NCBI GenBank assembly: GCA_900660155.1
Contig: CABFPE010000246.1
Location: 658,060 to 722,059 of the forward strand
Length of the DNA: 64,000 bases
DNA from: Hofstenia miamia
Lineage: Eukaryota > Xenacoelomorpha > Acoela > Hofsteniidae
Direction: 5' to 3'
A program made the position numbers and the translations under genes. The notes under the pieces are model-generated. The model did no database searches. It was not told the origin of the DNA and was given only the letters and a program-made list of their open reading frames with translations. Positions 51,801 to 63,760 of this stretch are shown here, piece by piece (the first letter of the stretch is position 1; each line of letters begins with the position of its first letter).

Positions 51801-52050
51801 TTTATACACGTTTCATAACGTTGCTCATCATTCCTAAACAAAGCTTTGTCTCAGACTGAGAATAATTCTCTCGCTATTAAGTTATAGTGTCTGATGTTAT
51901 CTTTAGTGTACTGTAAAACGAAAGTTAGACCGCATAAAATTAGACAATTTACTGTCTGTGAAGTTAAGATTAGACGTCAGAGCAATTTCTGAATATAATT
52001 ACTGCATAATTATTATTTATATCGCGGTTTTACATTGGTAAAAAGTGATA
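48850..52050. other. Gene-free stretch
   Basis: AT-rich, no supported ORF. A small higher-GC patch at about 50750-51000 contains TTATTAATAAAG and GTGTAAAC words of the kind bound by homeodomain and forkhead proteins. This is not enough to call an enhancer. Confidence 0.4.
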
Positions 52051-52079
52051 TAGATAGCTAAATCAGTGCGTAAAGTGGG

Positions 52080-52395
52080 CAATTTTTTCTCAACCGTCAT
52101 TTGACCCGACCCATCTAACATTGATTGGTGAATCGGCTCATCAAAGAAAGTTTACTAGTGTGATATAACAAAAATATTTCAAAATAATAGTATGAATAAC
52201 AAAATCAATAAAATAATAATAATCCATTAGTCTTAAAAAAATTCAAAGATTCAAATTCTTGACTTGTTAAATTGTTTTTGTTAGTACTTTTCCATCCAAA
52301 CCATTATAAATGACCCACAACTCGACAAAACTAGTCTAAGAGTAATCCGCAACCCGACCCGACCCATCATGTGATTTACCCGCTTCCAACCTTGG
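52080..52395. repeat. GGGTCGGGTC-type repeat behind the first C9orf72-like gene
   Basis: Contains TTTGACCCGACCCATC near 52111 and CAACCCGACCCGACCC near 52350. Its right half (52280-52390) aligns with 57945-58040: CCAT(C/T)CAAA, ATTATAA(A/G)TGAC, TCTAAGAGT, CCCGACC. No ORF. Confidence 0.55.
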
Positions 52396-52654
52396 TTGAA
52401 ATATGAAGTTTTATCTTATGCTATTATTTGTCAAGTTTTTTATCATGATTACTAGAATGTAATACTAGATAATTGCTTAAATGCTAAAATTAAATAAAAT
52501 TCAACATAAAGATTTTTTCTAGTACAATTTTCGAAAACAATTTCATTTTGTTTCAGCTATATGGAGACATAATTTTAAAGTTTTGCTGCACTGGCTGACA
52601 GGCATTCACCAAAATGGATCCCAAAACATTAAAGAAATAAATTCAATACACCAA

Positions 52655-53773
52655 TTACAGTTGTGAAAATTCTCCATGCTGAAAAGTAATACTCTTCATT
52701 TCTGATATTGTGTTTTTAACGTGCTTGTAATCACGGTTAGGGTGTATTACTTGAGCTAAATCTAAAATAAATTCAACGTTTTCCAAATAATCGAACTGAT
52801 TGCCATCGTTTTCAAGAACACATGCTTTTTGTACAAGTCCACTGAAAAACTCTTTTGCATAAAACGTATAAAATTTTGATGGTAGCAATTCCAACTTGGC
52901 TATGTGTTTCTTAATCACTGGATTTACATTCTGACATACTGTATATTGAACATTGATATTGAAGGAAATTTTTTCCTCGAACTCAGTGCTTTTCCCAAAA
53001 GTCTGTGTTGGAACTTGGATCACTAAGTTCTTATCCAAATCAACTACCGTCATTTTAGAATTGGAAGAACATAGAAATTGAAGAGAAACATCGCTAAAGC
53101 ACTTAGTTGTTTGTAGCCTCAAACAAGGAACTAGAACGTCGTCTGGTATTTTTCTAAGATTCTGATCTTTATTAAGTAGATAGCAATGCACTAGATCAAA
53201 TAATTGCTTTCTTTTTTCATAGTTCTTAGAGGAAATTACTGTTAAAAATTTGGTTTGAAAATGTGAAGTAAGGACTCTCTCAAGAACATCCTTCTCTATT
53301 TTGATATTAGCACATTCCTCTAGTTCTTCATAAATAACGTTTAGATTATCATTAATGAAAGTCTTCATTAACTTATCAAGAATTGTGATATCACATGAGC
53401 CTTGCCTCTGCCAAGTGCTTACTATAAATTTAAGATTTTTAGTGTATAAATTTAGAAGATGAAAACTATAGTGAAATTCTGAATCAAGAACTAAGATAAT
53501 TAGTCTTGTGGATAAATGTTGAAATAAAACGCTTATGAACAATTTTCCCCTTTCAATGTTCAATTCAACTCTTGTAGATTGTTTGTCGTTTCTTAGTGAT
53601 AAACTGAAGGAATATTTGGCTAACTCCAGTTTGAATATGTAAGTAGCGATCTCAATAATATCATTCTTGGTTTTTCCATTATTATGAAATACGTGATCAA
53701 TCACTGGACCGCTGCTATCATCCCAATGCACCAAACATGAGTAATCTAAGTGCTTCAATATTTCTCGATTCAT
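52655..53773 (-). CDS. C9orf72-like protein, paralogue 1 (intronless)
   Basis: An intact 372-aa frame, ATG at 53773. It is a full-length paralogue of the gene at 58228-59412, related by roughly a third or more of residues by eye. Features recalled from the C9orf72 family are present in order: an N-terminal H-W-D-D-S-S-G-P block (about residues 16-23, start of the longin domain), a T-S-H-F-Q-T block (about 167-172), a T-V-V-D-L-D block (about 240-245), and a C-terminal I-H-P-N block. Human C9orf72 is 481 aa, so this is shorter. The family is a longin-DENN protein that works with SMCR8 and WDR41 at lysosomes and in autophagy, affecting small GTPases. No introns, although the vertebrate gene has many. 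Codon usage is AT-rich like its surroundings. Alternative: another longin-DENN family member. Confidence 0.7.
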   Translation of the reverse strand: MNREILKHLDYSCLVHWDDSSGPVIDHVFHNNGKTKNDIIEIATYIFKLELAKYSFSLSLRNDKQSTRVELNIERGKLFISVLFQHLSTRLIILVLDSEFHYSFHLLNLYTKNLKFIVSTWQRQGSCDITILDKLMKTFINDNLNVIYEELEECANIKIEKDVLERVLTSHFQTKFLTVISSKNYEKRKQLFDLVHCYLLNKDQNLRKIPDDVLVPCLRLQTTKCFSDVSLQFLCSSNSKMTVVDLDKNLVIQVPTQTFGKSTEFEEKISFNINVQYTVCQNVNPVIKKHIAKLELLPSKFYTFYAKEFFSGLVQKACVLENDGNQFDYLENVEFILDLAQVIHPNRDYKHVKNTISEMKSITFQHGEFSQL

Positions 53774-53789
53774 ATTTTAGCATAGCAAA

Positions 53790-56050
53790 CATTTAGTCAG
53801 TATGTATACAAACAATGTATTGATTCCCATTGGCGTCACAAATTCAGCCAAATTACCTTCTCAATGTGAAATTTATCCAAGAAACATGTGCTTCATTTAA
53901 AAATATTAATTCAGATTATTTCGATTTATTCAAGTCATTATCCATTCTTCAATGAATACTACTGATAAATAGTCAAAATCTAAGAAAGGACAAATTTGTA
54001 TTATAGAACCAGTGGCTTAACTATTCTACATGGAAAACAAAGGGTTCAAAGCACAAAGGCATAGATATGCGACAAAACTCTAACATCAAACTTAATATTA
54101 TGTTTTAAGAAGAATGCAATAATATAAAACTACATTCTTGGCGATTTCAATTTCGTATGTTTGGAACCTGAATCGATCTCAACATCAAGTAGATATGAAA
54201 TGGATGCTTTAGAATTTATATGTGAGCATTGTAGCCATAATTAGTGCAAAAGGAAACAACTTAGATTGAATGTTCACAAGCTGCTTAATCTTAAACAACA
54301 CGGGGATTTTTGAAAATTTTTCATGATCCTTTAAAAATTTTAATCTGAAAGCACCATGTGATAGAAAAGAGTCTCTTTTTTCGCTATCGTTCTGACCCAT
54401 AGATGCGTGCCAATGCGAAGCCTAATTTTGAGCAAGGCGCACCTCAATGGGTTTGGGATATCTTTGAACATATCAAGAAACACTCAAAGCTCTTTGTTGT
54501 TTCCATGGGTTGAAAAACATATAAACGTTAGGTATGGAGGGAAATTAAATCTTTTTCATAAATTCGAAATTTTCAACTACCTTAGCCAAAGATATATGCT
54601 TTAATAGAACTATTCATCATTGCATATGACATGCTCAAACTTGCTGATAGGCTTGAAAATATTTTTTTTTAAATACAGAAAAAAGGGTTTTTCCTTTAAA
54701 ATGGACGCCAGGCGGTTTAATGTAGAATATATCTTAATGACGACGTTGATATTTAGTACCTCTCTTCATATAGTTAGATGGTTTTCTGTTTCTATAGATC
54801 TTACACAAGATAGTCATATACTTAAGAACTGCACATTACATTTAATTGCTAGAGGAGTGAATCATTTAATAGTGGTCAATTTTCAAAAAAGGAATATAAC
54901 ATATAATAAAGATATAAAAAATTGTATTGTATAATTGGATTCAATCTCTGTTTTTCAAATATTTCAGTGAAAATTCAAAGAATTTTGTCTTATTATCTGA
55001 GATTACGTGTATTAATCCCGTAGTCAACGTCACTACCTATTATCAAGTACTGTGCCTTTACGTTAAAAGTGCAATTCTGCTTTTGTAAGTCAAATGCATT
55101 GCCAATGTCACTCTATAAATATTACATAATCTGGAAGAATTAGAAAAAACACTTCTATTTAATTCAATTTACAAGCAACTCAAAATACAATAACATATAC
55201 TTCAGGTAATATCTAATCAATCAAACATTCATCTATCGAAATACAGACGCTGCTAATCGACTTAAATATTTGCTTCTATTTATCAAATTGAAAGTTACTA
55301 CAATCCCATACAATAACCTAAATTTTGATAGCTTAGAAATATCGATGAATCACCATAAATAAAAGTGCAAGTCACAATCATTCTATTGATTAAATATTGT
55401 CGTGAACTCTATCACAACAATAATAGAAATATACATTGCATTTGTGGTTATTATTCCTAGGGCAACCAAAAGTTAATAAAGTAAATTTAACCACAAATTC
55501 TTATTGCTGCCAAAGCTGTACAAATACGTTTTAAGAGATTGGGCAAGGCTTAATTAAAAAGTTACAATGCTTACAAAAAGTTAATATTAAAATATCAAGA
55601 TTAGTACAGTTATTAATCTGTTTTGAAGTTAAAAATAGTAATTTTAGAAAATTAATTGTTTAAAACAATAACTTAATTTCAAATTATACGTTAACTAAAT
55701 GAATAAAATTAATTGATTTTAAAATTGAGTTATTTCTCTGATGAGTTACTAGATCCCACAGGAGGTGAACTGGGCTCTTAAATTTTTTAGAGTGTTGTAA
55801 AATATTCAAATTTTGAGAGAAATTTATGAGAGAAAATGCATAAATGTTAATGGTTCGCCTGATAGTTTACATTTAGGTAAAAATTTTTCATTTATGTAAC
55901 TAAATTAGCTTCATTTAACCTGTAAACAAGATAGATTTTTATTGCTGTTTTTTATTCTATATACGAATGGTTCTTATATATGGTTTCGCGAAAATCAAAG
56001 CAGACACTTTCAGATGCATTCGTCGATACGATTATACATTCATTTGATAG
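53790..56050. other. Spacer between the two C9orf72-like genes, first part
   Basis: Several small ORFs on both strands (for example 54209-54400 minus and 54620-54934 plus) overlap no recognisable family. I regard them as chance. No RNA gene seen. Confidence 0.4.
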
Positions 56051-56086
56051 GATGATATGACTGCTATGACCTGCGCTGCGGTTTCG

Positions 56087-56359
56087 TTATAACCTCAATA
56101 TTTTAGGAACTCGTGCCATCTGATAACTGATCACGACCGTCTGCAGATATCCTGTATAAAAAAGGTGATGGATCAGCAGGAAACAGCAATTGTACTTGGC
56201 CATAGTTGCGAAGGAACTTTCAGACAAATATATATTAACGAATAGTGATGAAAGAGCACCAATTTCAGAACGATCGGAGGATGCGCCAAATAATAGCAAA
56301 TCACCAGAACTTTGTAATTCCCTACCAGCAGAGCCGTAGTTCTTGCTCCAAAAGTCCAT
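56087..56359 (-). CDS. Unrecognised 90-codon ORF or exon
   Basis: ATG at 56359, stop at 56087. Local GC is higher than the surroundings and codon choice is more balanced than in nearby chance ORFs. An acceptor-like TTTCAGCCTTAG lies just upstream (about 56379-56368). The encoded protein has an SSGDLLLFGASSDRSE stretch and a hydrophobic C-terminal half. No family recognised. It lies between the two C9orf72-like genes on the same strand. Confidence 0.25.
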   Translation of the reverse strand: MDFWSKNYGSAGRELQSSGDLLLFGASSDRSEIGALSSLFVNIYLSESSFATMAKYNCCFLLIHHLFYTGYLQTVVISYQMARVPKILRL

Positions 56360-56399
56360 TATTGATTGCTAAGGCTGAAATGAAGCTTGCTTAAAAATT

Positions 56400-57790
56400 T
56401 GCTTAGTTATTTTATTTTTATAACAAACAGCATTGTTTTGTAGGCAGGTCTTTATCAGCTTCTTGTACTTCACCACAATAGCTGTTGGATTACAACAATT
56501 TATGCAATCATGTTATGCTTCACCGTTATGATACACATGACAATCCCAGTGATTCATAATTGTCGAAGTAAGGCAATTCATCCTTGTATTTTATAAATAA
56601 TATAGCAAATATTATAATTACTACAAACATGTTATTCAATATCGCTCTCTTCGGATGAATTGCGAAGTTGACAGCAGCTTAAGTAACAAAGTGCCCCTCA
56701 AGAAAATTTCTATTCACCTTGCTATTTATTCTTTTGAGCAACCAATCTGATTGTTCATTTAGGAAATCAGAATTTACAAAAAATAATTTTTGAAAAATTG
56801 TTTATCTTTCACTAATGCAAAGTATTTCTGAGATGGAGAAGCAGTAATAATAGTGATAGTTATGTTCTGATTTTTGAAATTGACTAGGAAACTGCCCGTA
56901 CCATGCGTCAAGGATTTCAATGGGCTGTATTAGATATTTAATAAATGAATAAACTTTAAACACACCGTATGTGGTGGTTTTAGTTATTTTAGGAACGAAA
57001 TAAGTAATACAAGTGATCATCATACATTGGTAAAATTATTTTTATTCACAATTTTAGCATATGACACTCCTTAATTAACTATTTAATATTATAAGCATGG
57101 TACCACCTAATGCAAAAGAGTGTATAGAATAACAACAAAATCGAGTTCATTATTGTAGGTGTATAGATGTCATTGACTACGATCACTAAAAGTAAATAGG
57201 TATGGCGGCTATTTTGGCCTTGCAAAGTCGTGTAAACACCGTCGATTTCGAGTTACAATACTATCTCCATGAATCACAGGGTTGATTGATAATCATAATA
57301 CTTAATTAAAACAATAATACAAATTTTGATTCAAAATAATATTTTAAAAAGGCCGAAAAATAGAAATGGCTATGTACAGGCTATCTCAAACTTAGTGTAA
57401 GGATTTTAAATATCTCTAATTTTGGAACGATTCAATGGATTTCAACATGGTTTCATACACACCTACTATAGATTATGGCATTTTATTTGCATTTGGAGTT
57501 TCTTAAATCAGCGACCCCTAACTCCAGTTATGAGCTTTGGATTTAAAGTGAACTTTTGCTCTAGTTGAGCCCAGTAATCGCTTTCAATGTTACAGTTTTC
57601 CTATCTTTTAACTGCACTCAAACACACACATTTCTTCCTAGATGTCAATGTGTCTCCAACACGTAACTACCTTCGATAAAATATAATTCCTGTGTACACA
57701 TTAAAGCAAAAAATTACACTGCCTCAGCAATGAAATATTTTCCAATATTTACTTCAAAAAATGACTTTGCATGTTTTAAGATAGGCTATA
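56400..57790. other. No gene seen
   Basis: AT-rich. A 73-codon minus-strand ORF at 56802-57023 has no support beyond its length. Confidence 0.4.
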
Positions 57791-57799
57791 AAACAGTGA

Positions 57800-58045
57800 A
57801 GTCACAAGGTGGGTCATTTATTTCTTAATATGTACGAAATCAATAATAAATACAAATATAATTAAAATCTTTAAGAATTTTAATGAACTAAATGCTTAAC
57901 TTCTCAAAATGTTCCGCTTATATTTTTTAGTTTTCTTCCATTCAAATGATTATAAGTGACTCGAAATGGCCCGACCCGTCTAAGAGTGACCTGCATCCCG
58001 ACCAGTTTATTGCGTCGGGTTGACCAGCTTTCAAACCTGCAAAGC
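57800..58045. repeat. GGGTCGGGTC-type repeat behind the second C9orf72-like gene
   Basis: Ends near 58045 with GCCCGACCCGTCTAAGAG and GCGTCGGGTTGACC. Its alignable part resembles the right half of 52080-52395. It lies about 180 bp after the stop of the second C9orf72-like gene, compared with about 260 bp for the first. Confidence 0.5.
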
Positions 58046-58227
58046 ATAGTTCCGTATTCGTACTTGAGCGAGGAAGTATTTGATTTAAAATAATCAATTA
58101 GAGAAGTATTTCTCTATCAAATTTTAAAGTACAAAACAATGATAAAACAAATTTAAATTATTCAAATAAAATTCTGATATTCATGCGCAAAAATATGCAC
58201 GCATATTACAAAAAGGACAAGAAATAG

Positions 58228-59412
58228 TCACAATTGATTTAAAATATTTGATCGAATTTTAATTCCTTTTAATTTATCTGCATTAAATTTCATGCTTTCT
58301 AAACTTTGATGAGGTCGGACGTATTTTGATAATCCAAACAAAAGTTTGCGATTTTCTTCGTTATCTAGTTCAAATATCTCTAAAAAGCAACTAGAATTTA
58401 AGTCAGTTTCCTCACTGCCATTCAAAATAATATTTACTTTGCACGTGAGTTCTCGAAAAAACTCTTTTGAACACTCACTGTGATAGTAACCTGGTAGCAT
58501 TTCTAATTTTTTTATGTGGTTTTTAATTGCAGGATGAACTAATCTGCACTCATATGACAAACCATAAACTTCAGTTTCTGAAATTTTTTTATCCAAATCC
58601 AGGTTTCTTGTAAAAGTTTGTTTTTTAATTTGCTTCACAGAGCTATTATCTAAATCAACGACTGTAATTTTTGAGTTTGTTGCACAAAGAAATTGATAAA
58701 GTGCATTAGAGAAATTTGTAGTACATTGTAATTTCAAATATGGAATGAGTCGGTCAGATTTTGCTAAAAGTCTTTTTCTATATTGTTCTCGTTGCAGCTG
58801 ATAGTTGATCAAAAAATTGAGAAGTTCCTGATTCTTGTGTACATCTTTCGATGTAATGACTGTTGAACATCTGGTTTGAAGATGCGATGTAAGCACTTTC
58901 CCAAAAAAATCGATATTGTCCAAATTTAGCATAGGTTTAATCTTTTTCTGTTCATAGTGCACGTTTAAGTCATATTTCAAGAGTTTCTCCATTAACTTAT
59001 CTATCGAAGTAAAAGACTCATCATTAAGACTTTGGTTTTTCCAGGCATCAGCCAAAAATTTAAGATTATTAGAATATGTATTAATGAGATGAAAAAAACT
59101 CTCAAATTGTGAGCTGAAAACTAACACTATCAAATTGGTATGTAAAGTATTAAAGGATAAACTCATTGTGAGCAATTTTCTTTCAAAATTAAGTTCCACT
59201 CTCAATGACTTGCTATCACCTTGTTCCGTGACATCATTCATTGAGTACTTTGCTAATTCAAGTTTAAGGAGGTAGCTAACTATGTCCAGACCATCGTCCT
59301 TTGGTTTTGAAGAATTGTACCATAAAAAGTCAATCACTGGACCACGGCTATCACTCCAATGTGCAAAACACGCATAATATATGTGCTCGGTTGTTGCTAT
59401 TTCACTATACAT
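58228..59412 (-). CDS. C9orf72-like protein, paralogue 2 (intronless)
   Basis: An intact frame. The ATG at 59412 is preferred over the in-frame ATG at 59451, because it lines up with the start of the paralogue at 53773 and gives 394 aa. N-terminal block C-F-A-H-W-S-D-S-R-G-P matches the F-A-x-W-x-x-x-x-G-P start of C9orf72. V-L-T-S-H-L-Q-T matches its S-H-L-Q-T block. T-V-V-D-L-D...V-K-Q matches its D-V-D-V-N-T-V-K-Q region, and a C-terminal VRPHQSL block matches the family end. This copy looks closer to the family than its neighbour. Likely an intracellular longin-DENN protein of the autophagy/lysosome pathway. Head-to-tail with the first paralogue, 4.45 kb apart. Confidence 0.75.
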   Translation of the reverse strand: MYSEIATTEHIYYACFAHWSDSRGPVIDFLWYNSSKPKDDGLDIVSYLLKLELAKYSMNDVTEQGDSKSLRVELNFERKLLTMSLSFNTLHTNLIVLVFSSQFESFFHLINTYSNNLKFLADAWKNQSLNDESFTSIDKLMEKLLKYDLNVHYEQKKIKPMLNLDNIDFFGKVLTSHLQTRCSTVITSKDVHKNQELLNFLINYQLQREQYRKRLLAKSDRLIPYLKLQCTTNFSNALYQFLCATNSKITVVDLDNSSVKQIKKQTFTRNLDLDKKISETEVYGLSYECRLVHPAIKNHIKKLEMLPGYYHSECSKEFFRELTCKVNIILNGSEETDLNSSCFLEIFELDNEENRKLLFGLSKYVRPHQSLESMKFNADKLKGIKIRSNILNQL

Positions 59413-59529
59413 TGTTAAGTAAATTAAACAAATGTTACTCAAAGCGTGCAAACAGTTTGACCATTGCTACAATTGCAATCAATTTTGCAAAATATTGTGG
59501 TAGTGGCGCATGCCATACTCAATAAGCAT

Positions 59530-60800
59530 ACTATTTAGGAAATAATAAAGAACAGATGAAACTACTAATTGATAATGTAATTTTATCTTTTGATAAAACA
59601 AGACAACGTTCATTCCATTATTTACAATGGCAGATATTCAGAGAACATGTTAATCCAAACTTCTTCTTACAGAACCAAGTCCTCTGTCTAAAGTGATGAA
59701 TCATTTTCAATACCTAACTCTCAGCTCATTTTAGAGAAAGTACAATAGTTATAGCTACATGCAGACCGCGCTTCCCAACCGTGCTCATCCTTATACCTAG
59801 TCCTACTATGGCAACCATTTAAAGGAGCTGGTTATCCTACCTTATGCCTGAAGGACACCCTAAGCATTGATTATTACTACAAATAACATATAAATAAAAT
59901 AAACATAATACATATAAATAAAGAGGCAATTTAAGAAAAAATTATTATCCGAAAATGCTAAAATATAAAGTTAATTGAGTCAGCCGTTAGGGAAATTTAT
60001 AATAAAACAAAAATGCAACTAGAAGCTTGGGTAGAAAAACTTAAATTAACAGAAATTAACACTTTCTGCCTATTTACAAATATTAACAAACCGTGTAACT
60101 CACTTGTTATAAAGCAATGAGTAATAACAACAAATTAAGCAAAAGATATAATAATGTCTGCGATTTAAATTTATGCACAGATATGGATTCCTCTTATGAG
60201 CGACCAATCAAATTACAAATGGATAATCACACTAATTATAAAATAACAAGTATTGAATGTATTATTAATTAGACACTAAATGTTACTTTTACAACTAGGG
60301 ATGCAATTATACTACATGCCCACCCACCTCAGACTAGGATCCATGATTCTTACGTCGGCTTCTTCTTGAATCAGTTTGAGTTTCAGTAATGATATCAGTT
60401 GATGCAGGATCAGTCCATGAGAGTTAGAATATTACGGAGAAGTGTACACATAGTTTCTGATTCAGTTGTATGACAATGTTTAAAAAGAATTTTTTTATGA
60501 CGATGTAGTGTATGTGAAATAACATGAGAGGTTCTGAAGTAATTTATTTTTTGATTGATGATGATGGTAGAAAATTTTCAGTAAAATTGTAAGCCTTTTA
60601 GTGCTATCATCAAAATTAATTTAGCATCAAAATCAGAGTTGTGGGCTAATGATGTATCAATTGTTGAATAAGGAAACCATTCTTGAAATGTTGTTACTAA
60701 GTTTTATGTTTCTTTAATTAAAAAACAGTAAAATGTTATTTTTGACATTTTCTTCTGTAATTTCATTAACATTTATTTTTCCTGAATATTACATTACTTT
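59530..60800. other. No gene seen
   Basis: AT-rich with no supported ORF. The part from about 60300 upward may already be decayed retroelement DNA, because the third-ORF relic begins just above. Confidence 0.4.
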
Positions 60801-60819
60801 TACTTCTGCATGATAGGTG

Positions 60820-63760
60820 ACATCATAAAACCTTAAATCTTCTTTAGTTAAATTCGTCTAAACTATGTCTATTCCATAGTGTGATTATAGGGTGTGTCAT
60901 ATTGCTGATAACTTGTCGAATCATTGTGATTTGTTTGTGAATTAGTTTACCCTTTTATTAGTAATTGAGACAAGGTGTGAGAGGAATCAACGTACAATTG
61001 TTTATTGTTATTGTGCTATTTTATTTTTCAACAGCAGATTTGTACTTTTCCGTTTTAACACAATTTAATAAAGTTGTAAGGTTGTAGTGATAATGGTCAT
61101 TATCCAATGATTTAACACCATCATTAATGATTTTAAACCTTTCCAAGCTGACATAATAGTGGGTAATTGAATACTGTTAGATGGCGTACAGAAATAATTT
61201 TCGATTGATATATTTTTAAGTAATAATTCATCATCTAATGCATTTGTAGTTAGCCAAGCTATTCCATATGTTACAGGAAAATTGTGTTGAATTTTATCAA
61301 TGGACGCCCAAAAATCATTGTGTTTACATAATCTTTCTTGTTTTTGAATAAGGAATTTTGAAGGTGAATATTCTACATCCATGGCTAGTATAATTGCAAG
61401 GATTGTAGTATTATGTCTAATTCTTCACTGGTGAAGATTTCAGTAGCAAAGAATGTTTTTACATTTTCAGTATCACATTCTTTTGTATAATCATAGTGAT
61501 GAGGAATAATGAGATCTTTTTCAGAGGGTACAGTAGGGATTTTAGTGACTAGGAATTTTTCATCGGCAAGTGAAATCCATTCTTCTAATCATTCTGGAGT
61601 TTTGATTCCTATTTTTTCTAAATTTACTTTTTTGATTTCTTCCTTTAATCATCGTGAAAGAGCAATAGCACTTTCTCAAAATAAGAATTCCTCTCGTGGT
61701 AATTTGATTGGGCAAAGTGGAACTTTTTCAGTGACAATTATATTGGAAGACACACCATTTTGGAGTAGAGATTTGTTGAAATATATATCTTTGTGATATT
61801 TACAAGTGACGTAATGTTTTTGTAGCCATTTACAAAGTAGATCATTTCAATTATCTGCTAATTTTCTTTTATATAACTCAGGTCAAAAAAGTTGCGTGGA
61901 TATATATATATATATATATATTTCACTATTGCGAACCATGTGATAATCAAACAAAAAACACACCAACAGAAAGGTAGTTAAGTCAGTTATCCGATGCTGG
62001 TAAAGCCGAGTTGACAAATCCCCCGAGTGCATCTGCACAAGCAGTTAATCATCTCGAAGTTGCATTCATTAAATTGACTCTCATTTCGGGAGTGATTTAA
62101 TTCTTCAATTGGAGGATATAACTCTTCAGTTGATTCAAATTTTGCGGACTTTTCTTTTCTAAAAAGCCTTTCATGATCTGCCATACATTTTCTATTGGCG
62201 TAAGATCTGGGGAGTTAGGTGGCTACTGCATTAATTGGATATTCTTCTCTCTGAAAAATGTTTTTGTTTGTCTCGATGTGTGTGGTGTGGCACCTCCTGC
62301 TGTAGTATCCAACCATCTGGATAAAAGCAATCTGCAAAGGTTAAAAACTCCTCAATAATACCGCAATATTTCCGACTATCAATGGTCCCTGATCCTTCGA
62401 CTATTGTCAGGTAAAACGCTCTGTTGGAAATAGCTCCCCAAACCATAATCTTTGATGAAAATTTGGTACGCATTTGAGCGGCTTTTGGCCGCCTTTTGCG
62501 CTCCAAACTCATATGTGAGGAAAACATTTTCGAATGTGTATTCCTGCCATTCTTGCGCAAAATACAGGCGCCTTTCTTTGTGGAGTTCAGTCAATAACAG
62601 AATTTTTCGAGGTAGAATTTTCTTATCGTCTGCTTGACGGAGAGATTGTTGGACAGTAGATGTACTAACTGCCCTCCCAGACAAATTGCAAAACCGATAA
62701 TTAACATTTGAGGGCGATGCCATAGGCCTATTCATTTTTGTTCTTTGTTGCCGTATGGTAACGAAAATCGAGTGCATCATGCTTGTTTTGAGAAATCCAT
62801 CGAATGTGACCAAAATTAATTATTATTGCGTCACTACCACCTGTCAATTATCTGTCAACACTTGATTAACACATCAAGCTGCCCGCCATTAAAAACATAA
62901 AGCATAAATCATGAATACCCCATTTGTTGTAAAAGAGGTGCTATCAGCGTTTTTTAAAACACAGTTAAAACTGCTATCTGCGCCACTTTTTTTGACCCGA
63001 GCTATATTGTTGTCTGATGTGTTTGGAGTTTTTTGGTATCCTGTTGAATACATCAGTTGTTGACAGAGGTAGTAAAACTCCTGGTATTGTGGAACATTTA
63101 GTTTCACTGGTAGCTCCCCACATGTATTTATGAACGTGATCTATAAAAATCGAAATATCATTGTAATCAATCCCTAATTTAAAGCATAAGTTTGCAGACA
63201 GGATAATACCTGTAATGTGGTATTGACAAGCTAAGCGACTGAAGTATTTTCATATTTGTAAAATAATTTGGTATCCGTTTTCACAGAGGGCTGGTTTCTT
63301 CAGGAATGCAGTTTAATAACCAGTTCTTTGTTTTTGCTGGTACATGAGAAACTGTCATTTCAAATTTCATAGCTTTTGACATTGTATGGCCAAGTTCTTT
63401 ATCTATTCATAATGATTGAGTTTCAAATTTTGTTTGAAAATTGACAGTATCCACATTGCAGATTTAACATTGAAAAAATGTGATTTATCTTCCAAAAATA
63501 GCACTTTGTTAAAGTCATGTTTATCTTTTAAGTCGAAAGATATTTGAAATTTTGATATTGCTTGTTCCACTGATGTGTGGTATTTGAGTGATGGTGATTT
63601 TATTTCTATATCAGGCCAAGTTCACCTCTAATTTCATTCCAATAACTGTCAAGTTCTCTTACAGTGGAATCAGATAACTTCATTTTGAGACAGTTAGATA
63701 CTTTTCCTAAGTTCGTGAGATTATTTGCTTCATTCAAGATTTCTGCTGTTTGTGCAAATA
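60820..63760 (-). pseudogene. Gypsy third ORF, third copy, split by a mariner-like element
   Basis: Reading from 63760 down: a KLSDSTVREL block; a HDFNKVLFLEDK...WILSIF block (about 63510-63440) that parallels the KKDFKQLLFKEK...WILAIF block at about 4530-4430; then HKYMWGATSETK near 63110. The mariner-like element interrupts here. Below it the sequence resumes with KRKLA at about 61865, then an EWISLADEKFLV block near 61570, FLIQKQERL, and FCTPSNSIQLPTIM near 61190. Many stops. It is the best copy for defining the C-terminal part of this unknown protein. Confidence 0.65.
61872..63006 (-). mobile_element. Tc1/mariner-type element with terminal inverted repeats, inactive
   Basis: The ends are inverted repeats: TATAACTCAGGTCAAAAAAG at 61872 and, inverted, TATAGCTCGGGTCAAAAAAA at 63006, flanked by TA. 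Total about 1135 bp. The minus-strand transposase is in pieces: a helix-turn-helix part with GRAVSTSTVQQSLRQAD and RRLYFAQEW (62813-62550), then KIMVWGAISN, a KYCGIIEEFL block and DGWILQQ...HHTH (62560-62231). The last normally contains the second catalytic Asp (QQD-x-x-P-x-H); here it reads QQEVP. The first Asp block is lost to a frameshift at about 62510. Dead copy. Confidence 0.85.
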
